In this document: positions 1 through 4,949 of the stretch, one piece after another
Numbering within the stretch: the stretch's first letter is position 1
Layout of the letters: each line of letters starts with the position of its first letter
Assembly: GCA_946408145.1 (NCBI GenBank)
Contig: CAMJQX010000112.1
Span: 1 to 5,636, forward strand
Length of the DNA: 5,636 bases
Direction: 5' to 3'
From: an uncultured Clostridia bacterium
Lineage (GTDB): Bacteria; Bacillota_A; Clostridia; Oscillospirales; Oscillospiraceae
Notes under the pieces: model-generated
The model's input: the letters and a program-made list of their open reading frames with translations, nothing else
Databases searched by the model: none
What the model was told of the DNA's origin: nothing
Translations under genes and position numbers: made by a program

Positions 1-6
1 ATCCGT

Positions 7-1134
7 TCAGAGGATCTCGACGCTGACGCCGTTGAGCTCCACGCCGCCGTCGGCGGAGATGAGAAGATATTTCTTCCCGTCGATGATGCGGCTCTCCACG
101 AGATAGCCGTACTTCGGGTCGACGGTGATCTTGACCTCCGGCGTGCGGATCTCCATGCGGCTGGCGCTGGTCACGTTGGCGGGGCGCAGCACCGCGTCCT
201 CTCCCAGCTCCTTCTCCCAGCGGCGGCGGAAGGCCTCGACCTGCTCCGGAGCGGCACCGCTGTTTTCCAGGATCTCGCCCATCTCCCCGCAGCTCACGGT
301 CAGCGGCTCCGGGTCGCGGCTCTCCTTGTGCAGGGCGATCCGCTCGCTCAGCTGCTCATGCACGGCCTGCACCACGTCGAAGCGGCAGTCCCTGTCCAGC
401 GCCTCGGTCAGCAGGGCGTCGAAGCTCTCCTTCTGCTTTCCGGCAGACATGGGGACCGGCGTACGGAAGACCGCGCCGATGAATTCCTGGTGGATGAGGA
501 CGCTGTTTTTGGAGTAGAAGAGCGCGTTATAGATGTTGGCCGAGCGGTCGTCGAAGGCAGGCCAGAGAAAGCCGAGCTCCGGCGCCGCCACCACCTGCCC
601 GGCAAAGGCGCTGCGAAAGCGCTTCTCCTCCGGCTCGTAGCCGAGCTCCATCTTCCCGGTCTTCACGGGGCAGATCGCGCAAAGGAGGTACTGATACACC
701 TCTCCGCTCTCTTCCGCTTCCCCGTCTTTTCCATAGTGCGGGACGTCATAGCGGTCGAAGGTCAGAAGGATCACATAGTTCTCCTCGCCCATGTCGATGT
801 TGTCGATGACGCTCTGGTAGAAAGCCTCGCGCAAAGCGGCGTCCTCGAGCGCGCAGCGGCGCAGCGCGGAGAGAAGACGGTGCTCCTCGCTGTCCATGAC
901 CTGCTTCGTGGCAAAGGAGATATCCAGCAGGTTCCTGCCCAGCGCGCCGGACAGCGCCTTTTTCAGAAGGGCGAGATATTTCTCCTGCTCCTCTCTGCCG
1001 ATCAGGCCGAGGGACTCGTCGAGTCTCGCGATGATCTCCTTGTTTGAGTTTACATAACATCCGTAGATATGTTGGATGCTGTTGTGCTCCGGCCGGATGC
1101 GGCGCCGGATCTCAGCCAGTTCCCTTTGATTCAT
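7..1134 (-). CDS. DUF4317 family protein
   Basis: This encodes a 375-residue soluble protein that I assign to the DUF4317 family of Clostridia; its biochemical function is unknown. Seen in the sequence: an N-terminal segment starting MNQRELAEIRRRIRPE, followed by an IYGCYVNSNKE motif near residues 23-33, a conserved-looking block GFLWPAFDDRSANIYNALFY near 188-207, and a C-terminal segment (about 337-370) containing KYGYLVESRIIDGKKYLL and a GVELNGVSV ending. There is no signal peptide or membrane segment, so it is probably cytoplasmic. The frame stays open upstream, but the ATG at 1134 is chosen because AGGAG lies just before it and a promoter lies upstream of it; the added 57 residues would be low-complexity and basic. 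It is divergent from the oligopeptidase gene and appears monocistronic on the visible side. The family call is from recognition of sequence pattern, not a search. Confidence 0.85.
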   Translation of the reverse strand: MNQRELAEIRRRIRPEHNSIQHIYGCYVNSNKEIIARLDESLGLIGREEQEKYLALLKKALSGALGRNLLDISFATKQVMDSEEHRLLSALRRCALEDAALREAFYQSVIDNIDMGEENYVILLTFDRYDVPHYGKDGEAEESGEVYQYLLCAICPVKTGKMELGYEPEEKRFRSAFAGQVVAAPELGFLWPAFDDRSANIYNALFYSKNSVLIHQEFIGAVFRTPVPMSAGKQKESFDALLTEALDRDCRFDVVQAVHEQLSERIALHKESRDPEPLTVSCGEMGEILENSGAAPEQVEAFRRRWEKELGEDAVLRPANVTSASRMEIRTPEVKITVDPKYGYLVESRIIDGKKYLLISADGGVELNGVSVEIL

Positions 1135-1194
1135 GCCTGTTCTCCTGTATGCTGCGAGAATAACGCCTCCTCTTCCGGATCGGCGTTTGCGCCT

Positions 1195-1223
1195 ATTATG
1201 CCACAGGAGCGCGTCGGACGCAA
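1195..1223 (-). promoter_or_regulatory. Sigma-A-type promoter for the DUF4317 gene
   Basis: Read on the minus strand, TTGCGT (1218-1223) and CATAAT (1195-1200) are separated by exactly 17 bases. A TG one base ahead of the -10 gives an extended -10 (TGGCATAAT). The leader to the ATG at 1134 would be about 55 nt. Inferred from consensus match only. Confidence 0.6.
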
Positions 1224-1240
1224 GCAGAGAATCTGACGGC

Positions 1241-1269
1241 TTGCCGCCGCCTGTTCGATGTGCTATACT
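1241..1269 (+). promoter_or_regulatory. Sigma-A-type promoter for the M3 oligopeptidase gene
   Basis: TTGCCG (1241-1246) and TATACT (1264-1269) are separated by 17 bases, with an extended -10 TG one base upstream (TGCTATACT). The AAAGGAGA ribosome binding site at 1289-1296 follows, then the ATG at 1304. It lies back to back with the divergent promoter at 1195-1223, with 17 bases between the two -35 boxes, so one regulator bound between them could affect both genes. Confidence 0.65.
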
Positions 1270-1303
1270 GAATGTATCATTATTCCGCAAAGGAGACCTG
1301 ATC

Positions 1304-2989
1304 ATGAAAGTATCCGAACTGCCCTACCGCAGAGTAACGATCGAGGAGATCCGCTCCGTGATGGAGGACGTCACCGCCCGCATCCGCGCCGCAGAGAGCG
1401 TGGACGATGTGCTGAAGGCACGCGAGGACGAGCACGCCCTTCTGCTGGAGTATTACACCAACGCGAGCCTCGCCTCCATGCGCTACACCATCAACACCGT
1501 CGACCCCTTCTATCTTGAGGAAAACAAGTATTACGACGAGGTCGGCCCGCAGGCCGCGAGCCTCGCGGTGGACTACGCCGCCGCGCTGCTGGACTCCCCC
1601 TTCCGCGCCGAGCTGGAGGAGAAGCTGAGCCCGGTGCTCTTCCGCTCGATGGAAGTCGAGCGCAAGGCCATGAGCCCTGTGATCGTGGAGGACATGGTGG
1701 AGGAGAACAAGCTCGTGCGCGAATACTCCGACATGATGGCCGCGATGGAATTCAGCTTCCGCGGCGAGACACTGCCGCGCGCGGCGCTCATGAAATACGC
1801 CAAGGACGCCGACCGCGAGACCCGCAGAGAGTGCTATGAGGTGCTCGGCCGCGGGCTGGAGGCGCACAAGGAGCAGCTCGACGGCATTTACGACCGCCTG
1901 GTGCACGTGCGCGACCGCATGGCCAAAAAGCTGGGCTGCAAAAACTATATCGAGCTCGGCTACTATCGGATGGGCCGCCTCTGCTACGATCAGGAGATGG
2001 TGGCCGCCTTCCGCGAGAACGTCCTGCGGGACATCGTGCCCGTCGTGGCGCGGCTGCGCAGCGAAAACGCACAGCGCCTGGGGATCGAGCCCTATATGTT
2101 CTATGACGACGGCGTCATCATCCCCGGCGGCGACCCCGCCCCGAAGGGCAAGGAGGAGATCTTTGCCGCGGCGAAGGAGATGTATCACGCCATGGGCGAG
2201 GAGACCGGCGCCTTCATCGACATGATGCTCGAAAACGAGGCCTTTGACGTGGACGCGCGCAAGAACAAGTGGGGCGGCGGCTACTGCACGGAGTTTGCCA
2301 AGTACAAGCAGCCCTTCATCCTCGCAAACTTCAACGGCACCGCCGGCGACGTGGACGTGGTCACGCACGAGGCCGGCCACGCGCTCAACGCCTATCTGAT
2401 CGCGGACAACCGCTTCGCGCTGGAGCTGGGCTGCGGCGGCATGGAGACCGCCGAGACCCATTCGATGTCCATGGAGTTCTTCGCCTGGCCCTACATGGAG
2501 AAATTCTTCGGCGAAGACGCGGAGAAGTACAAGTTCATGCACGCGCTCGAATCCTTCTCCTTCATCCCCTACGGGACCATGGTGGACGCCTTCCAGCACA
2601 TCGTCTACGAAAACCCCGACATGACGCCCGAGGAGCGCGACGGCGTGTGGCTCGCGCTCGAGCATCAGTTCCGCCCGCACATTCACTGGGAGGGCATGCC
2701 CTATCTGGAGAAGGGCACGCGCTGGCAGTACCAGATGCACATTTATGAAAGGCCCTTCTACTATATCGACTACTGCCTGGCCCAGACCGCGGCCTTCCAG
2801 TTCCTGCTCGCGAGCCTCGAGGATTACGACGACGCCTTTGCGCGCTATCTGCGCCTGTCGAAGCAGGGCGGCGAGAAGGTCTGGACCGACCTGCTCGCGG
2901 AGGCCGGCTTCCCCTCCCCCTTCGAGCCCGGCTCGCTCAAGGATCTTGCCGGAAAGGTCGAGGCCCTGCTGGAGAAGCTCAAGGTATGA
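1304..2989 (+). CDS. M3 family zinc oligoendopeptidase
   Basis: This encodes a 561-residue cytoplasmic metallopeptidase expected to cleave short peptides, as in peptide turnover. Seen: the zinc-binding HEAGH motif at residues 355-359 within VVTHEAGHALNAYL, and a downstream ETHSMSMEFFAWP segment whose E384 lies 25 residues after the second His, the spacing expected of the third zinc ligand in M3 (thimet/PepF-like) peptidases. A C-terminal HIYERPFYYIDY segment (479-490) matches the His/Tyr-rich substrate-binding region of the family. Length fits the M3B 'not PepF' oligoendopeptidases (about 550-560 residues), so I do not use the symbol pepF. There is no signal peptide. The ATG at 1304 is chosen because AAAGGAGA sits 7 bases upstream; the open frame back to 1133 crosses the promoter. 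The gene stands alone and is convergent with the coat genes. Confidence 0.97.
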   Translation: MKVSELPYRRVTIEEIRSVMEDVTARIRAAESVDDVLKAREDEHALLLEYYTNASLASMRYTINTVDPFYLEENKYYDEVGPQAASLAVDYAAALLDSPFRAELEEKLSPVLFRSMEVERKAMSPVIVEDMVEENKLVREYSDMMAAMEFSFRGETLPRAALMKYAKDADRETRRECYEVLGRGLEAHKEQLDGIYDRLVHVRDRMAKKLGCKNYIELGYYRMGRLCYDQEMVAAFRENVLRDIVPVVARLRSENAQRLGIEPYMFYDDGVIIPGGDPAPKGKEEIFAAAKEMYHAMGEETGAFIDMMLENEAFDVDARKNKWGGGYCTEFAKYKQPFILANFNGTAGDVDVVTHEAGHALNAYLIADNRFALELGCGGMETAETHSMSMEFFAWPYMEKFFGEDAEKYKFMHALESFSFIPYGTMVDAFQHIVYENPDMTPEERDGVWLALEHQFRPHIHWEGMPYLEKGTRWQYQMHIYERPFYYIDYCLAQTAAFQFLLASLEDYDDAFARYLRLSKQGGEKVWTDLLAEAGFPSPFEPGSLKDLAGKVEALLEKLKV

Positions 2990-2999
2990 ACCATACGGA

Positions 3000-3029
3000 A
3001 AGAACCGGGATGTTTTCATCCCGGTTCTT
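3000..3029. terminator. Terminator-like hairpin, left flank of repeat copy 1
   Basis: A perfect 13-bp inverted repeat (AAGAACCGGGATG at 3000-3012, TTTT loop, CATCCCGGTTCTT at 3017-3029) starts 11 bases after the oligopeptidase stop. The T-run is short in both directions (TTCTTA on plus, TTCTTTCC on minus), so termination may be bidirectional but weak. An identical hairpin lies at 3195-3224. Its last three plus-strand bases (CTT) are also the outer bases of the next hairpin. Confidence 0.6.
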
Positions 3030-3030
3030 A

Positions 3031-3197
3031 CAAGCTGTCGACAAAGTGTCGACAGCTTGTAAGGCAAAAACAGAAACATTCGAAAATGTTCCTGTTTTTG
3101 CTGAGATTGAACTGCGAGAGGGAATAACCAATCCCCTCTCGCGCTCTCCCCATGCGCGTCCATCCTGGTCGCGTTGGGTTTGTCTACAGTCTCAAAG
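3031..3197 (-). repeat. Structured intergenic repeat, copy 1 (three-hairpin element)
   Basis: This is copy 1 of a ~167-bp repeat; copy 2 is at 4185-4350. Hairpin 1 has perfect 16-bp arms at 3027-3042 and 3048-3063 around AAAGT, with a GTCGAC palindrome in each arm. Hairpin 2 has 17-bp arms at 3064-3080 and 3085-3101 with one A-C opposition on the plus strand (G-U on minus) and a loop reading TTCG on minus. An 11-base linker leads to hairpin 3, with 9-bp arms GCGAGAGGG at 3114-3122 and CCCTCTCGC at 3134-3142. Positions 3131-3187 are identical to 4284-4340 in copy 2. It lies between convergent genes, 3' of the CotF-like gene. The minus strand is assigned from the wobble-pair bias. It could be a structured 3'-UTR RNA, a dispersed REP/MITE-like element, or both; no known family is recognised and no protein is supported. 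Confidence 0.9.
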
Positions 3198-3224
3198 AAC
3201 CGGGATGTTTTCATCCCGGTTCTT
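3195..3224. terminator. Terminator-like hairpin 3' of the CotF-like gene
   Basis: The same 13-bp perfect hairpin as at 3000-3029 (arms 3195-3207 and 3212-3224, TTTT loop on plus) lies 6 bases beyond the CotF-like stop codon. On the minus strand the stem is followed by TTCTTTGAG, a short T-run. The identity covers 32 bases (2999-3030 and 3194-3225), so it is also a direct repeat flanking element copy 1. Confidence 0.6.
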
Positions 3225-3230
3225 ATCGCT

Positions 3231-3476
3231 TCAGCAGCAGGTGTACTTCTGCCTCACCTGCTGGATGCTCTGGGGCTGGGCCTGCTGGGTCGTATACCAG
3301 CCGTGCTCGCTCATCTTCTGATAGATGTCGTTCTGCATGCAGATGGCGCTGTCGAGCGCGGAATGAAAGGCCTGATGGACGGTGGGCGTGGCCGACTCGA
3401 TGGAACCGTGCAGATACAGGTCGCAGACGCCCTTGGTGGTCAGCAGCAGGTTTTCCATGATCTCCTTGTCGTTCAT
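3231..3476 (-). CDS. CotF-like spore coat protein
   Basis: This encodes an 81-residue protein resembling the coat F (CotF) domain found in spore coat proteins of Bacilli and Clostridia, likely a component of the outer layers of the spore. Seen: an N-terminal helical stretch MNDKEIMENLLLTTKGVCDLY, a central HQAFHSALDSAICMQNDIYQ segment, and the ending GWYTTQQAQPQSIQQVRQKY followed by a Cys-Cys C-terminus. His, Tyr, Gln and Cys are frequent, as is usual in small coat proteins. The ATG at 3476 is preceded by a near-perfect TAAGGAGG site that overlaps the stop codon of the 57-aa gene upstream, so the two genes form an operon with a 12-base gap. It is single-domain, as is usual for short clostridial CotF-like proteins. 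The family call is by pattern recognition. Confidence 0.85.
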   Translation of the reverse strand: MNDKEIMENLLLTTKGVCDLYLHGSIESATPTVHQAFHSALDSAICMQNDIYQKMSEHGWYTTQQAQPQSIQQVRQKYTCC

Positions 3477-3488
3477 TTCTCTTCCTCC

Positions 3489-3662
3489 TTACACCAGCTT
3501 GTAGAATGCGTCAAACAGCTTCTGGTTGTCGCCGACCAGCGTCTGCGCCTGCTGCTGCAGGACGGGATCGCTCAGCTGGCTCGCCGCCGCGCGGCACTGG
3601 GCCATCAGGAACCGGGTGTGCCCCAGCGCGTCTTCGATATAGAGCAGTTCTTTGGGACTCAT
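3489..3662 (-). CDS. Small helical protein, probable spore coat associated
   Basis: This encodes a 57-residue protein (MSPKELLYIEDALGHTRF... ending NQKLFDAFYKLV) with no membrane segment or signal peptide. Its heptad-like pattern of Leu/Ala/Ile with Gln suggests a helical hairpin, similar in style to the CotF fold. It is the first gene of a two-gene unit with the CotF-like gene, whose ribosome binding site overlaps this gene's stop codon; a coat role is inferred from that coupling. Start choice: a GTG at 3671 is in frame, but GAGGTG at 3669-3674 lies 6 bases before the ATG at 3662, which makes the ATG the better start. Function is otherwise unknown. Confidence 0.7.
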   Translation of the reverse strand: MSPKELLYIEDALGHTRFLMAQCRAAASQLSDPVLQQQAQTLVGDNQKLFDAFYKLV

Positions 3663-3685
3663 GTGCTTCACCTCATCACAGATTT

Positions 3686-3704
3686 CACGAAGCGACGCTT
3701 CGTG
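3686..3704. promoter_or_regulatory. Perfect palindrome upstream of the coat operon
   Basis: CACGAAGCG and CGCTTCGTG form perfect 9-bp arms around a single base. It lies between the coat operon start (3662) and a CATACTA -10-like box at 3713-3719 on the minus strand, so it would form the 5' end of the transcript as a tight hairpin, or act as an operator in DNA. The function is not determined by the sequence. Confidence 0.6.
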
Positions 3705-3765
3705 CTCGCCTTTAGTATGTGCGGCGAGGCGCGAAAAAACCGGGCAAAAACTTTCCTTCTCTGCA

Positions 3766-3794
3766 TTGGCAAAAGGCGGGAAATGTGGTAAACT
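3766..3794 (+). promoter_or_regulatory. Sigma-A-type promoter for the small membrane protein
   Basis: TTGGCA (3766-3771) and TAAACT (3789-3794) are separated by 17 bases. The leader to the ATG at 3824 is about 22 nt and contains the ribosome binding site AGAGGA (3811-3816). Confidence 0.6.
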
Positions 3795-3823
3795 TTGAAA
3801 AAACGAAAACAGAGGACATCGCC

Positions 3824-4123
3824 ATGAATCTTGTCATCGGCATCGCGGCAGGCCTCGTCTGGGGCGCGCTGGCTGCCATCGTGAATCTGCAGATCAACAA
3901 AAAAGCGCTGGCAAAGGGCAGCACCAACTCCCTACTCGCGGCGAATCTCGCCCGTACCTTCGTGGATCTCGCGGCGCTCGCGGCGGTGTTCCTGCTGCGG
4001 CGGTTCCTGCCTTTCTCCTATGAAGGGATGCTGCTCGGCACGGCCATCTCGCTGTCGCTGATCTCGGTGGTCTTCGCCTTTCGTTTGGCCGGGAAGCAGA
4101 AAAAGGGCGGAAAACAGGGCTGA
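3824..4123 (+). CDS. Small three-span membrane protein of unknown function
   Basis: This encodes a 99-residue hydrophobic protein. Three membrane segments are visible: about residues 3-20, 38-58 and 68-88, with a basic tail (KQKKGGKQG). The second segment carries polar residues N41, R44 and D48 in a helical face, which hints at a packing or ion-related role. By size, position of charged residues and small-residue-rich first helix it loosely recalls ATP synthase protein I (AtpI)-type proteins, but no F-ATPase genes are nearby and I do not make that call. The ATG at 3824 is preceded by AGAGGA at 7 bases and a good promoter; the open frame reaching 3719 crosses that promoter. It is divergent from the coat operon and convergent with the DUF4342 gene. 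Confidence 0.75.
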   Translation: MNLVIGIAAGLVWGALAAIVNLQINKKALAKGSTNSLLAANLARTFVDLAALAAVFLLRRFLPFSYEGMLLGTAISLSLISVVFAFRLAGKQKKGGKQG

Positions 4124-4148
4124 CCGCCGCCGTCAAAGATAAGAAAAA

Positions 4149-4185
4149 GAGCCCGGAGATGCGGATGATCCGCATCCCCGGGCTC
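4149..4185 (-). terminator. Strong minus-strand intrinsic terminator
   Basis: Eighteen-bp arms at 4149-4166 and 4168-4185, with one plus-strand A-C opposition (4157/4177) that becomes G-U on the minus strand. On minus the stem is followed by TTTTTCTTATCTTT, a good U-run; on plus there is no T-run. It would therefore end transcripts that start at the DUF4342 gene and run through repeat copy 2. It also begins 25 bases past the membrane-protein stop and may weakly serve that gene. Its outer bases (4183-4185) overlap hairpin 1 of the repeat. Confidence 0.85.
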
Positions 4186-4350
4186 AAGCTGTCGACAAAG
4201 TGTCGACAGCTTGAGACGCAAAAATGGAAACTTCCGAAAAAGTTCCCATTTTTGCAAGGATTGTATCGCGAAAGGGGACTACCATCCCCTCTCGCGCTCT
4301 CCCCATGCGCGTCCATCCTGGTCGCGTTGGGTTTGTCTACGGTCTGAAAG
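4185..4350 (-). repeat. Structured intergenic repeat, copy 2 (three-hairpin element)
   Basis: This is copy 2 of the element at 3031-3197, in the same orientation. Hairpin 1: perfect 14-bp arms at 4183-4196 and 4202-4215 around AAAGT. Hairpin 2: arms at 4218-4234 and 4239-4255, loop TTCG on minus, with plus-strand A-C oppositions at 4228/4245 and 4234/4239 that are G-U on minus. Hairpin 3: arms at 4267-4277 and 4286-4296 with one A-C (4272/4291), again G-U on minus. The hairpin 2 arms differ from copy 1 by paired compensatory changes, whereas 4284-4340 is identical to 3131-3187. It lies between the DUF4342 stop codon and the minus-strand terminator at 4149-4185, so it would be transcribed as that gene's 3' untranslated region. 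Only a remnant-like weak hairpin lies on the DUF4342 side, unlike copy 1. Confidence 0.9.
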
Positions 4351-4370
4351 CCCGGTTTTCGTGCAGGAGC

Positions 4371-4769
4371 TTACTCGTCCCTGGGCTCTTCGTTCTCAGG
4401 CTCCTCAGCCTTGGGCTCCTCGGCCTTGACGTCCTTCTTGAAGGTCTCGTCGATCGCGCCCTTGACGTCGTCCATGATGTCGGCGGCCTTGTCGTGGATC
4501 TTCTGGCTGTCTTCCTCGGAGAGGACGTTGACGACCTCGCCGTCATTCTTGATGATCTCGACGGTGCAGCCGAAGCCGACCGTAGCCAGGACGGCGGCCA
4601 GCATCGCCCACTTGGCGGCGGTGACGCCGACCACGGCGCCCACGACGCCGACGGTCACGGGGATGTTGATGATGTCCTTGTCATCCTTGCGCACGACGAT
4701 GCGGGAGACGTTGCCCTTGGAGACCAACTCCTTGATCTTGTCCAGAGCGGCAGAAATGTTGTTGTTCAC
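4371..4769 (-). CDS. DUF4342 domain protein with acidic tail
   Basis: This encodes a 132-residue protein. Residues about 8-75 match the DUF4342 pattern: a short helix, then KELVSKGNVSRIVVRKDDKD, a Pro-Val-rich INIPVTVGVVGAVVGVT segment, a hydrophobic stretch to about 68 and a CTVEIIKNDGE strand. Function of the family is unknown; the hydrophobic stretch (about 36-68) could associate with the membrane. The C-terminal part (83-132) is hydrophilic and acidic, ending in AEEP/AEEP/NEEP repeats (116-129), likely disordered. The start is a GTG at 4769, supported by AAAGGAG seven bases upstream (4777-4783) and a consensus promoter; no ATG is better placed. It is a single-gene unit divergent from nth, and its transcript should continue through repeat copy 2 to the terminator at 4149-4185. 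Confidence 0.87.
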   Translation of the reverse strand: MNNNISAALDKIKELVSKGNVSRIVVRKDDKDIINIPVTVGVVGAVVGVTAAKWAMLAAVLATVGFGCTVEIIKNDGEVVNVLSEEDSQKIHDKAADIMDDVKGAIDETFKKDVKAEEPKAEEPENEEPRDE

Positions 4770-4802
4770 AGGTATTCTCCTTTCTTTGATTGATTTGACC
4801 TT

Positions 4803-4830
4803 ATTATATGCGCATTTGTCTGCAATTCAA
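4803..4830 (-). promoter_or_regulatory. Sigma-A-type promoter for the DUF4342 gene
   Basis: On the minus strand TTGAAT (4825-4830) and a perfect TATAAT (4803-4808) are separated by 16 bases, upstream of the AAAGGAG site and GTG start at 4769. This is the best -10 box in the window. Confidence 0.7.
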
Positions 4831-4840
4831 GTCAGAATTG
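4823..4840. promoter_or_regulatory. Operator-like palindrome over the -35 box
   Basis: CAATTC and GAATTG form a perfect 6-bp inverted repeat with a 6-base centre. It covers the -35 box of the DUF4342 promoter, a position typical for repressor binding. It is 49 bases from the -35 box of nth. No cognate regulator is encoded in the window. Confidence 0.4.
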
Positions 4841-4888
4841 TAAACATTCACAGGTCTGCGCCGGGCTCGGATGCGCGCCGATCCACGG

Positions 4889-4917
4889 TTGAAAAATCTT
4901 GTCTTTTCCTGTACAAT
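4889..4917 (+). promoter_or_regulatory. Sigma-A-type promoter for nth
   Basis: TTGAAA (4889-4894) and TACAAT (4912-4917) are separated by 17 bases. The AAAGGAGA ribosome binding site (4935-4942) and the ATG at 4950 follow, giving a short leader of about 26 nt. Confidence 0.7.
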
Positions 4918-4949
4918 ACATGAGACGAAGAAACAAAGGAGATGTTCCC

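Noticed and set aside
328..1047. 239-codon plus-strand frame antisense to the DUF4317 gene
   Set aside because: No promoter or ribosome binding site was seen, composition is low-complexity, and it lies fully opposite a recognisable gene.
3131..3163. Short minus-strand reading frame beginning MDAHGESARGD, present in both repeat copies
   Set aside because: The frame is identical only because the 57-nt block is identical; no ribosome binding site is correctly placed, and the frames diverge beyond the block while base pairing, not coding, is preserved.
3031..3197. Riboswitch or known leader RNA
   Set aside because: Both copies are at gene 3' ends rather than in leaders, and no known aptamer motif was recognised.
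1280..3214. 644-codon open frame on the minus strand antisense to the oligopeptidase
   Set aside because: It is a shadow of GC-rich codon use opposite a clear M3 peptidase; its translation is low-complexity (V/H/A/L/G-rich) with no domain, and no ribosome binding site precedes its start.
3663..3671. GTG start three codons upstream for the 57-aa coat-cluster gene
   Set aside because: The GAGGTG ribosome binding site includes this GTG and is correctly spaced for the ATG at 3662 instead.
3000..4350. CRISPR-like array
   Set aside because: Only two repeat units over 1 kb apart, each far longer than a CRISPR repeat, with genes between them and no cas genes.
4224..4793. 189-codon plus-strand frame across repeat copy 2 and antisense to the DUF4342 gene
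   Set aside because: It starts inside hairpin 2 of the repeat and runs opposite a better-supported gene with promoter, ribosome binding site and terminator.
4899..4949. N-terminal extension of endonuclease III from an earlier ATG
   Set aside because: That ATG lies between the -35 and -10 boxes and has no ribosome binding site; the 211-residue form starting at 4950 matches the family length.
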